From Bradyrhizobium sp. AS23.2 (GTDB lineage Bacteria; Pseudomonadota; Alphaproteobacteria; Rhizobiales; Xanthobacteraceae), in contig NZ_LGHM01000016.1 in assembly GCF_001908185.1 (NCBI RefSeq), positions 1-33,788 on the forward strand: DNA of 33,788 nt, written 5' to 3'. Position 1 is the stretch's first letter, and every line of letters starts with the position of its first letter. The notes under the pieces were generated by a model. It saw only the letters and a program-made list of their open reading frames with translations, did no database searches and was not told where the DNA came from. Below are positions 20,853 through 28,769 of the stretch, one piece after another. A program made the position numbers and the translations under genes.

Positions 20853-20965
20853 CTAAGCGATGGAAGGACGGAAGGTGACCGTCAGGGGCTGCGGGCGGCG
20901 AATGAAGTAAGACGGCATGTAGACGACGTCCTCCGCGGCGTAGCCCGACTCGATTTTGAAGATCG
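20853..20965 (-). pseudogene. CYP115 C-terminal relic
   Basis: Upstream of CYP112, a minus-strand frame reads PIFKIESGYAAEDVVYMPSY, then FIRRPQPLTVTF and a stop at 20853-20855. CYP115 is the 5'-most gene of complete gibberellin operons, and most rhizobia are reported to keep only a short 3' remnant. Position, strand and length here match that. I could not align it to CYP115, so the identity rests mainly on context. Confidence 0.6.
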
Positions 20966-20969
20966 GCCA

Positions 20970-21172
20970 ACGTGTAACTGTCGGCATACCGCGGCGAGAT
21001 GCAGAACTTTATCCTGCGCCTTCGAGTTCAGGATAAGGCGAGTGTGGTGGGCCTTTCAGTCGCAGCCGGCCATCAAGATTTCCTGCGCAAGGATGGACAA
21101 GGACGGCGAGCCTGTTTGCTAGGGGCTGTTTCGCCGAGGCCCCTTCCTATAGAATGATGCAGATTTGACATT
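20970..21172 (-). pseudogene. nifH: nifH 5' relic upstream of the gibberellin operon
   Basis: One minus-strand frame, interrupted by in-frame TAG and TGA, reads FYRKGPRRNSP, stop, QTGSPSLSILAQEILMAGCD, stop, KAHHTRLILNSKAQDKVLHL and AA. This aligns almost codon for codon with NifH from the P-loop ([11 protein letters not shown]) through [20 protein letters not shown] to AQDTVLHLAA. The LNxKAQDxVLHLAA form is that of Rhizobium/Sinorhizobium NifH, not the [14 protein letters not shown] of the nifH at 9643. It is truncated at about codon 65, where it meets the CYP115 relic. It is non-functional. Confidence 0.75.
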
Positions 21173-21257
21173 TTGCTTTTCTTTCTTCGTTCCATAGATC
21201 GGGGTCATCGACGAAATGAAGCTCGGTCGGCGGCTCCCGGCTCGCAACGAAAGAGTA

Positions 21258-21272
21258 TCAAAACTCGTGCCA
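21258..21272 (-). promoter_or_regulatory. Decayed nifH-type sigma-54 promoter
   Basis: The minus strand reads TGGCACGAGTTTTGA: TGGCACG-N4-TTG followed by A where the essential C of the -12 element should be. It lies about 80 nt upstream of where the relic nifH would start, the right place for its promoter. The single change would probably abolish sigma-54 use. Confidence 0.5.
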
Positions 21273-21379
21273 AATTGGCCGACCCAGCAGGACAACAACA
21301 TTGTGATTGCTTTTCAGCGGATTAGCCTGAGGCCGGACAAGAGCCCGGCGAAATAGGCCGGTGTCGCGAAGCCGACAAA

Positions 21380-22004
21380 GGTGACAGACCAGTGTCGGAT
21401 AGTACGGTCGTCAGACGCCAGACCGGCGGCACCTTCTTTATCAGTTGTCCTGTCCTGGAATGATGCCAGGAGACCTCTGGTGCGCATCTTCGAAGGGCCA
21501 CGCCCAGCGAAGACTGCGTCGTGCTGTCGCTCGACTCGACCTCGATTAAAGCTCACTGGTGTGCCTTCGGCGAAAAAGTGGGGGGCACAATCGAGCAATC
21601 GACCGCTCGCGCGGAGGCCGCACGACAAAAATCCATAAGCTGAGCAATCCGCTGCCGGCCGGTCGTCGTGCATCTGACCCGAGGCCAGGATGCCGATATC
21701 GCGGCGCCCGATGTTCTGGCGCTCGCGCCGCCCATGAGCGCGCTCCTCGCTCACAAAGGATATGACGGCGACAACCCTCGCGGCGATTGTTCGTCGCGGC
21801 GTCAAGCCAGTCATCTTGAACAAATCCAACCGCGTCCTCATCCATCGCTTCAACAAACGCACCTACAAAGGCCGAAATGTCATCGAGCGCTGCTTTTGCA
21901 GGCTCAAAGACTTCCGCCGCGTCGCCAGCCGATACGACAAGCTCGCCCGGAATTTACTGGCCGCTGTTCATCTCGCCGGTCTCGTCGAATATTGGCTCAA
22001 TTGA
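21380..22004 (+). pseudogene. IS5-family transposase relic
   Basis: The 3' part is well preserved: ATG 21762 opens a frame ending in KSNRVLIHRFNKRTYKGRNV, then IERCFCRLKDFRRVASRYDK and LARNLLAAVHLAG. This is the C-terminal signature of IS5-family (IS427-like) transposases. Upstream pieces in other frames (LDSTSIKAHW near 21535; RSRGGRTTKIHKLSN near 21613; LTRGQDADIAAPDVLALAPP near 21672) belong to the same protein. At least two frameshifts separate them. No clear terminal inverted repeats were found. Confidence 0.8.
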
Positions 22005-22456
22005 GCCTGGACCCCAGTACTGTCGTTGCTTGGATGGAGCACTCAAGATGATCCCCAGCGATGCTCACGCGATGAACCGAGCACGCATTGTCCGCCCATG
22101 TGATAGGATTTCAGAACTTGCTGGCGTGCGTGTGGGAGAGAAGAACGCGGCTCTCCCATAGGCTACTGTTCGGGGCAAGCTCGAAGGTGAGTAGCGGTAT
22201 TCACAGACCAGAGCTTCAATTCGGCTTTTCGCCTCGCGAACACGATCTCCTTTAGGCATTCGCGCGCACAGATCGAACACCAGGATCACGGCGCTATACC
22301 GCAAATGGATTTACGCCAGAGCATGACGCCAAAACGCGGTTTCTAAGAAGCGAAACTCAGGCACGACATGCCGAATGATGTTTAGAAGAGGAGACTAATG
22401 CTTGACGACGGCGATCCTTCAACGTCGTGAAACAATCGATCCACGAGCTGCTCGAT
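22005..22456. other. Intergenic region with one hairpin
   Basis: No gene is recognised between the IS5 relic and ompW. A perfect 8-bp inverted repeat (22133-22140 with 22151-22158, 10-nt loop) is present. It lacks a following T-run, and its role is unknown. Confidence 0.4.
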
Positions 22457-22470
22457 TTGATCGGCATCAA
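22457..22470 (+). promoter_or_regulatory. FixK/FNR box upstream of ompW
   Basis: TTGATCGGCATCAA is a perfect TTGAT-N4-ATCAA anaerobox. Its centre is about 78 bp before the ompW ATG at 22542. With the usual -41.5 placement, transcription would begin near 22505, leaving a leader of about 37 nt. This predicts micro-oxic activation by FixK2 or FixK1. Confidence 0.75.
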
Positions 22471-22541
22471 CCTCTTTGCCATCCAACTTGTGTCAGAGAT
22501 GTCCCGCGACTCCTCGCGATGGATTTGGAATGGAGATTTCG

Positions 22542-23267
22542 ATGAGAACAAGGACACTTCTGACGATTGTGCTAGCTGCGACGCTCGGTGCAGGCGCCAT
22601 GACCGTACAGGCTGCCGATCTGGCGTACGCGCCCCTCTATACCAAAGCGCCGGTCGTCGACGCTTGCAATCCATGGATGATCCGCTTGCGCGTACTGGGC
22701 GTTGTGCCGGATGTCGGCGGGACCTCGGTCAATGTCGCTGGCGTCCCGCTCCTGTCCTCCCCGCACTCCGCGCTCTCGATCAGCGATCAAGTCATACCGG
22801 AGCTCGATATCAGTTATTTCTTCACGCGGAACATCGCTGCCGAACTTATTCTCGGCGTGACCACGCATCATATCATCGGCACCGGGACGCTCAACGGGCT
22901 TGATATCGGCAAAGCCTCGCTGTTGCCGCCGACGCTGACTTTGCAATATCACTTCACCGATTTCGGCGCGTTCAAGCCGTATGTCGGTGCTGGCATCAAT
23001 TACACCGTATTCTTCAACCAATCCGCCGCCAATACGCCGTTCGCTGGCTTGGTCGTGACCGATCTGCGCATCAGCAACCAAGTTGCCCCGGCCGTCCAAT
23101 TTGGCTTCGACTACATGCTCGATCCTCATTGGGGCCTCAACTTCGATGTGAAGAAGTTGTGGCTGAGGCCGAGTTATTCGGCACTTGCAAACAACACGAT
23201 TCCAGTCTTCGGACACGCCAATATGGACCCATGGCTGGTCAGCGGCGGCATCGCGTACAAGTTCTGA
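22542..23267 (+). CDS. ompW: OmpW-family outer membrane protein
   Basis: A 241-aa OmpW-family eight-stranded barrel. I chose ATG 22542 (MRTRTLLTIVLAATLGAG), which begins a typical signal peptide ending AQAADLA-like (QAADL near 25) and has a GGAG ribosome site at the right distance. Family features are LGVVPDVGG near 45, YFFTRNIAAELILGVTTHH near 85, LTLQYHF, FKPYVGAGINYT near 140, and a C-terminal GGIAYKF with terminal Phe. OmpW makes a narrow hydrophobic channel in the outer membrane. Its E. coli counterpart is controlled by FNR, which agrees with the FixK/FNR box here. It stands alone between IS debris and a gene-poor stretch. Confidence 0.92.
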   Translation: MRTRTLLTIVLAATLGAGAMTVQAADLAYAPLYTKAPVVDACNPWMIRLRVLGVVPDVGGTSVNVAGVPLLSSPHSALSISDQVIPELDISYFFTRNIAAELILGVTTHHIIGTGTLNGLDIGKASLLPPTLTLQYHFTDFGAFKPYVGAGINYTVFFNQSAANTPFAGLVVTDLRISNQVAPAVQFGFDYMLDPHWGLNFDVKKLWLRPSYSALANNTIPVFGHANMDPWLVSGGIAYKF

Positions 23268-24489
23268 CGCGACATCCCGCAAGGTTAGGTTTGATCCAAG
23301 GATAGAGCGTGATGACGATTCAAACAACCGCATCTCGCTCGAACGAGCCAATGTCGGACGCAGTGCCAAAGAAAGTGTCCGACCAGGTTATTCTTTCGTT
23401 GGCGCACCGGTCGCGAAATTCAGCCTCGCAGCGGGCAAGACATTGATCAAAGATAGACTTCGGGTGGACAGCGCCACAATAAACGAAGTGGGTCGTTCCA
23501 CGTGATCCGCGATGGAACATCGATCCCACTAAAAGCCCGATGAAATCAGCAACATGCAAGGCCTTACATGGCGCACGGAATTCTCAAAGGATTCTCGAGG
23601 CGACGTTTTGTTTTGCTGACGAAGATCCACAATTCCAGAGGCGTCGGTTCCAGCAGGATAAGCCGCTCCCGGCTAACGCGAGCGCGAGCCGAGCGTTTTT
23701 TAGGTACGTTTCAATACACTCACAAGGCGATCGACTCGTTTGCCGTTCCCTGAGGTGGCACGATTTCGTCAATGCCTTCGGTCGTGGCCGGGCGGTGCCA
23801 GACACCGTCGAGATAGACAACCACCAACGGACCTGTGTTGCAAAGCCGAGGCAACCCGCCGCCGCCAAAGCCGACATCCGAGAGGGCATGCGCTTCGATC
23901 GCCTTGCCCGATCGTCCATAGGGCAATGGCGCCGGAAGCGGGATCAGTGGGCGGACGCTCGGTGTGGCAGGCAACGACACGATGCTATAGAGTTGAGGAA
24001 ACGCGAATTATTTCTAGGCATCATGCCTCTGGCTCGCAATCTCTCTGAAAATGAACGATCGGGTACGAGCTCATCGTCTCTGACGACCGCTTTTCGTTTG
24101 AAGGCGCACGCACGAAATGATAGCGCTCCACCTGCCGGTTGCGCAGACAGCCAACACGCTGGCACCATGATCATTGGCCTCGCCGGCGAGATCAGTTACC
24201 TATAACCTCAGCGTCACAGTCCTCGCTAATTCCAGTGTTTGATCTTGTCGTCACACCCCTTTGGTCCATTTTGATCTGCTCCACCATTCGACTTCTTAAT
24301 CCAGGCTCCACGCCATCATGCGAAGAGATAACCCCAATAGTCATTGCCGAAAGCTCGCATCACAACAATTGGAAGCGGCCGCTTCTCGCTGTCGTGTTCG
24401 ATCCGCGATAGACTAAACGCCCTGCGCCGCCCACTCGATCGCATCGGCTGGAGAATGCGAAGGGCTCAACCTCGCGGCGAGCCAGGGTC
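23268..24489. other. Gene-poor region
   Basis: About 1.2 kb with only overlapping ORFs lacking ribosome sites. One weak lead on the minus strand (23720-23980) is listed separately. Elsewhere I see no recognisable gene, repeat or RNA. Confidence 0.4.
23720..23980 (-). other. Possible fragment resembling a TonB-receptor plug-type domain
   Basis: An 86-codon frame contains LVVVYLDGVWHRPATTEGID followed by EIVPPQ. This loosely resembles the VYLDG---IDEIVPP pattern of plug-domain proteins. The rest is unlike the family and no start context is evident. It may be a remnant or coincidence. Confidence 0.2.
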
Positions 24490-24723
24490 TCACTGATTTC
24501 TTCGCTCCGCAGGCGCTACAGCTTCCTGCCTGAAGGCATCCACTGCCGCGCGCGTCAGCTGGAAAACGCCGCGACAACGGCCCAGTGGACGATATGCAGA
24601 GCCGGCTCGGGCCTTGAGGAAATCGAACCATTGCTCGGGCGTAAGCCTCGCCGGACGCTCGCTGATATGGATCACCCTGCTATTTGGGGCGAAGCGGACG
24701 TGAATAATGATCTGCGAATTCAT
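24490..24723 (-). CDS. Small hypothetical protein, nif-linked
   Basis: A 77-aa frame from ATG 24723: MNSQIIIHVRFAPNSRVIHI, then SERPARLTPEQWFDFL and a region GVFQLTRAAVDAFRQEA. The composition is that of a real small cytosolic protein, with a beta-strand-like start and helical end. I do not recognise a named family. It follows the nifB-nifZ block on the same strand, but after a 345-nt gap, so co-transcription is uncertain. No cysteines for metal binding except none obvious in the core. Confidence 0.5.
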   Translation of the reverse strand: MNSQIIIHVRFAPNSRVIHISERPARLTPEQWFDFLKARAGSAYRPLGRCRGVFQLTRAAVDAFRQEAVAPAERRNQ

Positions 24724-25068
24724 ATCGTTCCCGTTGTTGTTAGGTTTAGAGACCGGAAGCCGAAGTCTGAAGAGCTAGAGTGTGACGCCCTCAGTTTCGA
24801 GCCCCTTGCTGGACCTCACGCCAAGAGTTTGGCTCGGCGCCTGCATTGGTGCAGGGGTGGCCGATACGCCCAGGTCGCTTGGAACCGCAACGGCATACTG
24901 ACGGCCAAGATAGGCCGCGAAAGCCCACTCGAGCGTTCTCAGTCGTCTGCCGATTAGAAATTCGCTTCGAACGCGATAGCGCTTCGGCGCTCCGAGAGCC
25001 GAGTGAAAGAGGCGTCGCATTCACCGAATGCGCGACATCGAGGTGATCCTCTGCGGGTCCAGTGCCAA
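24724..25068. other. Gap with no recognised gene
   Basis: 345 nt between two small minus-strand genes. An 81-codon minus-strand frame (24775-25020) exists but has no family resemblance or ribosome site. No sigma-54 promoter seen. Confidence 0.35.
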
Positions 25069-25338
25069 TCACCGTCCAAGATGCCTTCTAGCCAGCACCA
25101 ATCCAGTGGCTCGCGCCTGGTCGGCCGTGATCTGCGTGCAGGGGTTGGATCCATCGACTAGATGCAGGTCAAACCGCGGAAGACGCCGGAACGGCTGCTC
25201 CGTCACATCTGATGCATCACATTGAACCCAGGTGAGCTGCGGAAAGCGGCGCCTTAGTTCGGCAAGCGCGCTAGTATCAGTGTTACGTGTCGCAAGCAGG
25301 CGTTCGATTTCGTTCAGTTGTTCTTTGGCGAGCGCCAT
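25069..25338 (-). CDS. nif-linked small protein, DUF6129-like
   Basis: An 89-aa protein from ATG 25338 with an AGGAG ribosome site. It begins MALAKEQLNEIERLLATRN, followed by ALAELRRRFPQLTWVQCDAS, and ends with LHLVDGS-PCTQITADQARA and TGLVLA. The pattern (L-xx-FP--x---C---D at the centre, LVDGS---C--IT-D---ATG at the end) matches a small protein commonly found in nif clusters, which I believe is DUF6129. Function is unknown. It lies about 34 nt after the DUF3024-type gene in the nifB transcription unit. Confidence 0.6.
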   Translation of the reverse strand: MALAKEQLNEIERLLATRNTDTSALAELRRRFPQLTWVQCDASDVTEQPFRRLPRFDLHLVDGSNPCTQITADQARATGLVLARRHLGR

Positions 25339-25371
25339 TGTGGCTCCTGTAAGACTGCTCCCAAATGAGCA

Positions 25372-25725
25372 TCACTGCCAGAACAGCCGCTCGGGATCCG
25401 TGTTCAACTCGTCGATCGCCGACGCCAGCCGGTGGAAAATGCTGTAAAATTCCCAGCTTCGTCGTGCATGATTCTTGAAAAACAGCTTCCAGGTTCCGCT
25501 CACAGCATCGTACTGAAACAACGCAACATTGATCTGACCGCCGCCCTTATCGATATTGCGCGAGCAGCAGGGACTCTCGATGAGATAGCCAGCCCTTACC
25601 GCCGTCACACGGGGCGAGACATACCGGTAATGCTTGCGCGAGATTAAGGCACGTTCGATCCGCTTGCGATCGAGCTCGTTCGGATGTGGGATCAACCCTA
25701 TTGGCACCTTTTTCATTGCTCTCAT
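25372..25725 (-). CDS. nif-linked DUF3024-type protein
   Basis: A 117-aa protein. I prefer ATG 25725 (MRAMKKVPIGLIPHPNELDR) because GGAGGAG stands 9 nt upstream. Conserved features are RIERALISRKHYRYVSPRV near residues 22-40, ESPCCSRNIDKGGG near 55, and a final LNTDPERLFWQ. The CC pair and the ERLFWQ-type end are typical of the DUF3024 proteins that accompany nifZ in nif clusters. The role is unknown. It follows the second nifZ-type gene by 16 nt. Confidence 0.7.
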   Translation of the reverse strand: MRAMKKVPIGLIPHPNELDRKRIERALISRKHYRYVSPRVTAVRAGYLIESPCCSRNIDKGGGQINVALFQYDAVSGTWKLFFKNHARRSWEFYSIFHRLASAIDELNTDPERLFWQ

Positions 25726-25741
25726 TGCGAGACTCCTCCCC

Positions 25742-25981
25742 TCAATGGACTGTGATCTCTTCTTCAAGACAACCGACGACCAGCCCTCCCCTGAACTTTA
25801 CAAGATAGATCGGCACGCTTGTTTCGGTATGCATCATGACCCGAACGATCTGGCCGATACGACCAGCGCCGACCAGGATCCCATCAGGCGGCGCGGTCGC
25901 AACTGACCCGTCATTGACGAGATCGACTGCGATTCTCACGCACTGGCCCGATCGATATTTTGGAACGCGCGCCTCCGTCAT
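25742..25981 (-). CDS. nifZ: NifZ-type protein, short second copy
   Basis: A 79-aa protein whose ATG at 25981 overlaps the stop of the upstream nifZ (ATGA). It has the NifZ pattern: GQCVRIAVDLVNDGSVATAP near residues 12-31, then G-I-G--V-V-M near 42-50 and IYLVKFRGGLVVGCLEEEI near 57-75. NifZ acts in MoFe-protein P-cluster maturation. It is shorter than the first copy and lacks its N- and C-terminal extensions. A tandem pair of NifZ-domain genes is known in some rhizobia. Confidence 0.75.
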   Translation of the reverse strand: MTEARVPKYRSGQCVRIAVDLVNDGSVATAPPDGILVGAGRIGQIVRVMMHTETSVPIYLVKFRGGLVVGCLEEEITVH

Positions 25982-26298
25982 GATACAGCCTCGTCCGGCA
26001 AGGGCAGATCATCGCTCTCGACGCACGAACCGACCGGATCGAGCTCTTTGCGCTTCATGCCGACGCGGTAGCCACTTTCAAGAAATTCGACACCGTAGAT
26101 GTAGAATTTCTGCAGGAACGTGCCGATCGAAATGACATAACCCACCTCGCCCCTTCTCGCCAGAATTTCACCGATCTCCTTGCCTCGAAAAGTGCCGTCA
26201 TTGCGGACGGTGCGGCTGGCCCGCACCTTTTCGCCAAAGGTGAACGCGGGCGGCCCGTTTAGCTCGACCACATCACTGTCGCGAACGATGTTGTTCAT
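25978..26298 (-). CDS. nifZ: NifZ
   Basis: A 106-aa NifZ protein: FTFGEKVRASRTVRNDGTFR near residues 20-39, GKEIGEILARRGEVGYVISI near 39-58, then GTFLQKFYIYGVEF with a basic and acidic tail. NifZ helps form the second P-cluster of the NifDK protein, working with NifH. ATG 26298 overlaps the stop of the LRV-type gene by 4 nt, and its own stop overlaps the next nifZ-type start, so translation is coupled along the block. Confidence 0.88.
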   Translation of the reverse strand: MNNIVRDSDVVELNGPPAFTFGEKVRASRTVRNDGTFRGKEIGEILARRGEVGYVISIGTFLQKFYIYGVEFLESGYRVGMKRKELDPVGSCVESDDLPLPDEAVS

Positions 26299-26588
26299 GC
26301 GCCTTCCCCTTGCGGACCTGCAGGGTGCACAACGACGCGAGTACGGACGCTCTTATGCACCATACCGTTCTCATCTTTGCTGAGACATGTGAACTCGCCA
26401 TCCGCGACGCCTATTGTCACTTCGTAGTGGGCAGGCCATTCGCTGTCACGATTCAGAGCGGTTAGCGACTGAGGTGAAAGTCGCTGCGCGATCTCGAGGT
26501 GCACGGAGGTGTCGGGGTCGTTCATCCTGGCAAGTAGCCGCATACGTCCTGCCATCATGTAGCGAACCTCATTGGCCTCATCATTCAT
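26295..26588 (-). CDS. LRV-type (leucine-rich repeat variant) nif-linked protein, possibly N-terminally shortened
   Basis: From ATG 26588 (MNDEANEVRYMMAGRMRLLA) the product is 97 aa, made of repeats about 24 residues long: RMNDPDTSVHLEIAQRL-SPQ, then SLTALNRDSEWPAHYEV, then LSKDENGMVHKSVRTRV. This resembles the LRV protein encoded near nif genes in Azotobacter and rhizobia. The same frame stays open upstream to about 26687 and still reads repeat-like sequence (ETRDYRRVHCWRRFAPRRPG), with a GTG at 26633. Intact family members carry an N-terminal cysteine cluster, which is missing here, so the gene may be truncated at its 5' end. It lies between frxA and nifZ. Confidence 0.55.
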   Translation of the reverse strand: MNDEANEVRYMMAGRMRLLARMNDPDTSVHLEIAQRLSPQSLTALNRDSEWPAHYEVTIGVADGEFTCLSKDENGMVHKSVRTRVVVHPAGPQGEGA

Positions 26589-26695
26589 CAGCCAGCCAGG
26601 TCGACGCGGCGCGAAGCGGCGCCAGCAATGCACACGGCGATAATCGCGAGTTTCCAGCGACGGAGCTCGGCTTGCAGTTCACGAGCACATCCCTT

Positions 26696-26920
26696 TTAGG
26701 CAGACGCCTGGGACCGCGGCACTGATGTGTCGATAACGCAGGTGTTTTCAACTGGACAGACAGCGACACACTGCGGCTCGTGAAAATCGCCGATGCATTC
26801 GGTGCACTTATTTGGTTTAATCACGAAGTTTCCGGCCTTCTCCCAGATTGCAACGTTCGGGCATAAGGGTTCACAAGCCGAGCAACTCGTGCATTGCGAG
26901 GCGATGATCTTGAATGGCAT
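26696..26920 (-). CDS. frxA: FrxA, 2[4Fe-4S] ferredoxin
   Basis: A 74-aa bacterial-type ferredoxin, the size of FrxA of B. japonicum. The first cluster motif is [12 protein letters not shown] at about residues 10-21. The second is [18 protein letters not shown] at about 39-56, with an eight-residue insertion between the second and third cysteines, as in nif-linked ferredoxins. It lies 12 nt after nifB and is expected to be co-transcribed. It probably carries electrons within nitrogenase maturation or to nitrogenase. Confidence 0.92.
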   Translation of the reverse strand: MPFKIIASQCTSCSACEPLCPNVAIWEKAGNFVIKPNKCTECIGDFHEPQCVAVCPVENTCVIDTSVPRSQASA

Positions 26921-26932
26921 AGATACAACCTC

Positions 26933-28486
26933 TCACGCGACCGAGATCAGTAGTTCTTGCGGGATCGCGGCTTCGCCGCGCTTGACGTGCAGGATCTCAC
27001 CGCTTTTGATTTTATGGAGATAGTCCCGGAACCAGCCGATCGCCGACTTCTCGATGGAGCCATGTGCGTATTGATCAACCGGCTCGATCCCAGCGTTGAT
27101 CAGAATGTCTCTTGGGCAGCCACCGATCTTGGCCACGAATACAGCATGGCAATCGTTGATGGCGCGGATGATGCTCGCGAGCCGATCCTCCTCGCCATAT
27201 TCGCCCTGACAGTAAACGTCGACGCGGCGGTGCCCGACGAGTTTGACGCCGGACGTCGAGATTTCGTACACGTGGAATTCCCTAGCATGCCCAAAATGCT
27301 CATTGATGAGGCCCGAGCCTTTGGTTGCGACCGCGGCTAGAAGGTTGATTTCGCTCATCTCGCCAGCGAGTTCCGCTAGCTCCTCACTTGTCGCGATGTT
27401 CGCCGCACGCTCATCCTCAATCCTGGCCTGATAAACCTTGCGCGCTTCGAGGTCATATTGAACGTCCATGGCCATCACCTTCTCTGTCGTGAACTCGCCG
27501 CTGCGATCCTCGCCGAGCAGGCCGACAGCATCAGCGCGGCACTGGCGGCAATGCCGCATCATGTTTATCTGACCTTCACAAGCATCCTGAAGCGCCTTCA
27601 ATTCCTGCGCCGTCGGACCTCGCTGGCCTTTGAGACCGAATGCTGTGCCGTGCTCGGGCGCGGAGATCAGTGGCATGATATTGTGCAGGAAGGCGCCGCG
27701 CGACTTCACTGCCTTATTGACCTCGATGAGGTGCTGGTCGTTGATGCCGGGAATCATCACTGAATTGATCTTGCACAGGACACCCCGCTGCGTGAGCATC
27801 TCGAGACCCTGCAGTTGACGAATGGTGAGTATTTTTGCAGCTTCGATTCCGGAGTAGCGCTTGTGGTTGAAGAAAATCCACGGATATATCCTGGCACCGA
27901 TTTCGGGATCGATCATGTTGATGGTGATGGTGACGTGGTCGATTTTGTAGCGGGATATCGTGTCGACATGATCCGGCAGGTCCAACCCGTTCGTTGATAG
28001 ACACAACTGGATGTCGGGCGCCGCCCTGGCGATGAGTTCGAACGTCTTGAATGTATTTTTTGGATTGGCCAAAGCGTCGCCGGGGCCGGCGATGCCGAGC
28101 ACAGTCAGCTGTGGAATTCTCGTGGCGACAGCGAGCATCTTTTTGACCGCCTGCTCAGGAGTGAGCTTCTCACTAACGACACCCGGACGCGATTCGTTGG
28201 CGCAGTCGTATTTGCGATTGCAGTAGTTGCACTGAATATTGCAAGCCGGCGCAACCCCGACATGCATGCGAGCGTAATGATGATGAGCTTCCTCGCTATA
28301 GCAGGGATGGTTCTTAACTTTATGCCAGATTTCGGACGGCAGATCGCCTTGGCCAGCCTGTGACCCGCAGCTCCCCTTGCCATTTTTCGGAGAGCTTTGG
28401 CACCCCTTATAATCGGCAATGACCCGCATCTCGCCGCTATCCTCAGCATCCATGACATATTCTCCGCTTCCGGCAACAGCGTTCAT
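26933..28486 (-). CDS. nifB: NifB, radical SAM FeMo-cofactor precursor synthase
   Basis: A 517-aa protein starting at ATG 28486 ([12 protein letters not shown]); the frame is open 17 codons further up, but the family start and a GAGAGAA ribosome-like site support this Met. The radical SAM cysteines are C82-x3-C86-x2-C89 in [24 protein letters not shown] near 150 and the [16 protein letters not shown] segment near 325 are typical. Residues from about 395 form a NifX/NafY-type domain ([20 protein letters not shown]). NifB makes NifB-co, the 8Fe-9S-C core of FeMo-co. It heads the nifB-frxA-LRV-nifZ-nifZ unit and has a sigma-54 promoter at 28551. Confidence 0.97.
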   Translation of the reverse strand: MNAVAGSGEYVMDAEDSGEMRVIADYKGCQSSPKNGKGSCGSQAGQGDLPSEIWHKVKNHPCYSEEAHHHYARMHVGVAPACNIQCNYCNRKYDCANESRPGVVSEKLTPEQAVKKMLAVATRIPQLTVLGIAGPGDALANPKNTFKTFELIARAAPDIQLCLSTNGLDLPDHVDTISRYKIDHVTITINMIDPEIGARIYPWIFFNHKRYSGIEAAKILTIRQLQGLEMLTQRGVLCKINSVMIPGINDQHLIEVNKAVKSRGAFLHNIMPLISAPEHGTAFGLKGQRGPTAQELKALQDACEGQINMMRHCRQCRADAVGLLGEDRSGEFTTEKVMAMDVQYDLEARKVYQARIEDERAANIATSEELAELAGEMSEINLLAAVATKGSGLINEHFGHAREFHVYEISTSGVKLVGHRRVDVYCQGEYGEEDRLASIIRAINDCHAVFVAKIGGCPRDILINAGIEPVDQYAHGSIEKSAIGWFRDYLHKIKSGEILHVKRGEAAIPQELLISVA

Positions 28487-28550
28487 TTCAGTTCTCTCTT
28501 GCAGGCTGTCCCCAGAGCGACCAGCCCGAGCGACCACAAAAAGACAGTTA

Positions 28551-28565
28551 GCAACTCGCGTGCCA
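28551..28565 (-). promoter_or_regulatory. Sigma-54 promoter of nifB
   Basis: The minus strand reads TGGCACGCGAGTTGC, an exact TGGCAC-N5-TTGC match. The predicted start near 28539 is about 50 nt before the ATG. A one-mismatch NifA site (plus strand CGT-N10-ACA) is at 28651-28666. Confidence 0.85.
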
Positions 28566-28650
28566 CCTCGGAGGCGATGGCATTTCTGCTACGTGAATGA
28601 GTTAGCTGAAGCGATCCACACAGTTCTGAACGCCCCAACGATGGTTCATA

Positions 28651-28666
28651 CGTCGCAAATGCGACA
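28651..28666. promoter_or_regulatory. Candidate NifA site (one mismatch) for nifB
   Basis: CGTCGCAAATGCGACA, which is also an extended palindrome (GTCGCAAATGCGAC). It lies about 88 bp upstream of the -24 element. Same variant as upstream of fixB. Confidence 0.45.
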
Positions 28667-28769
28667 GGCATGGCCATTTTTGACAGACACGGCCGTCACG
28701 GTCTCAATGAGTTCGCGTGGAATCCTCCCAACCCGCACCGGTCGCTTGCGATGCGACTTCTTCCCATTA

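Noticed and set aside
22133..22158. Perfect 8-bp inverted repeat as a transcription terminator
   Set aside because: There is no T-run on either side and no gene ends nearby, so it is only noted as a hairpin.
23540..24205. A 221-codon plus-strand ORF in the gene-poor region
   Set aside because: Low-complexity, charged translation with no family pattern, no ribosome site, and competing frames of similar length on the other strand.
24775..25020. An 81-codon minus-strand ORF between the two small nif-linked genes
   Set aside because: No ribosome site and no coding pattern. The overlapping 24791-25072 frame is equally open, which argues for chance.
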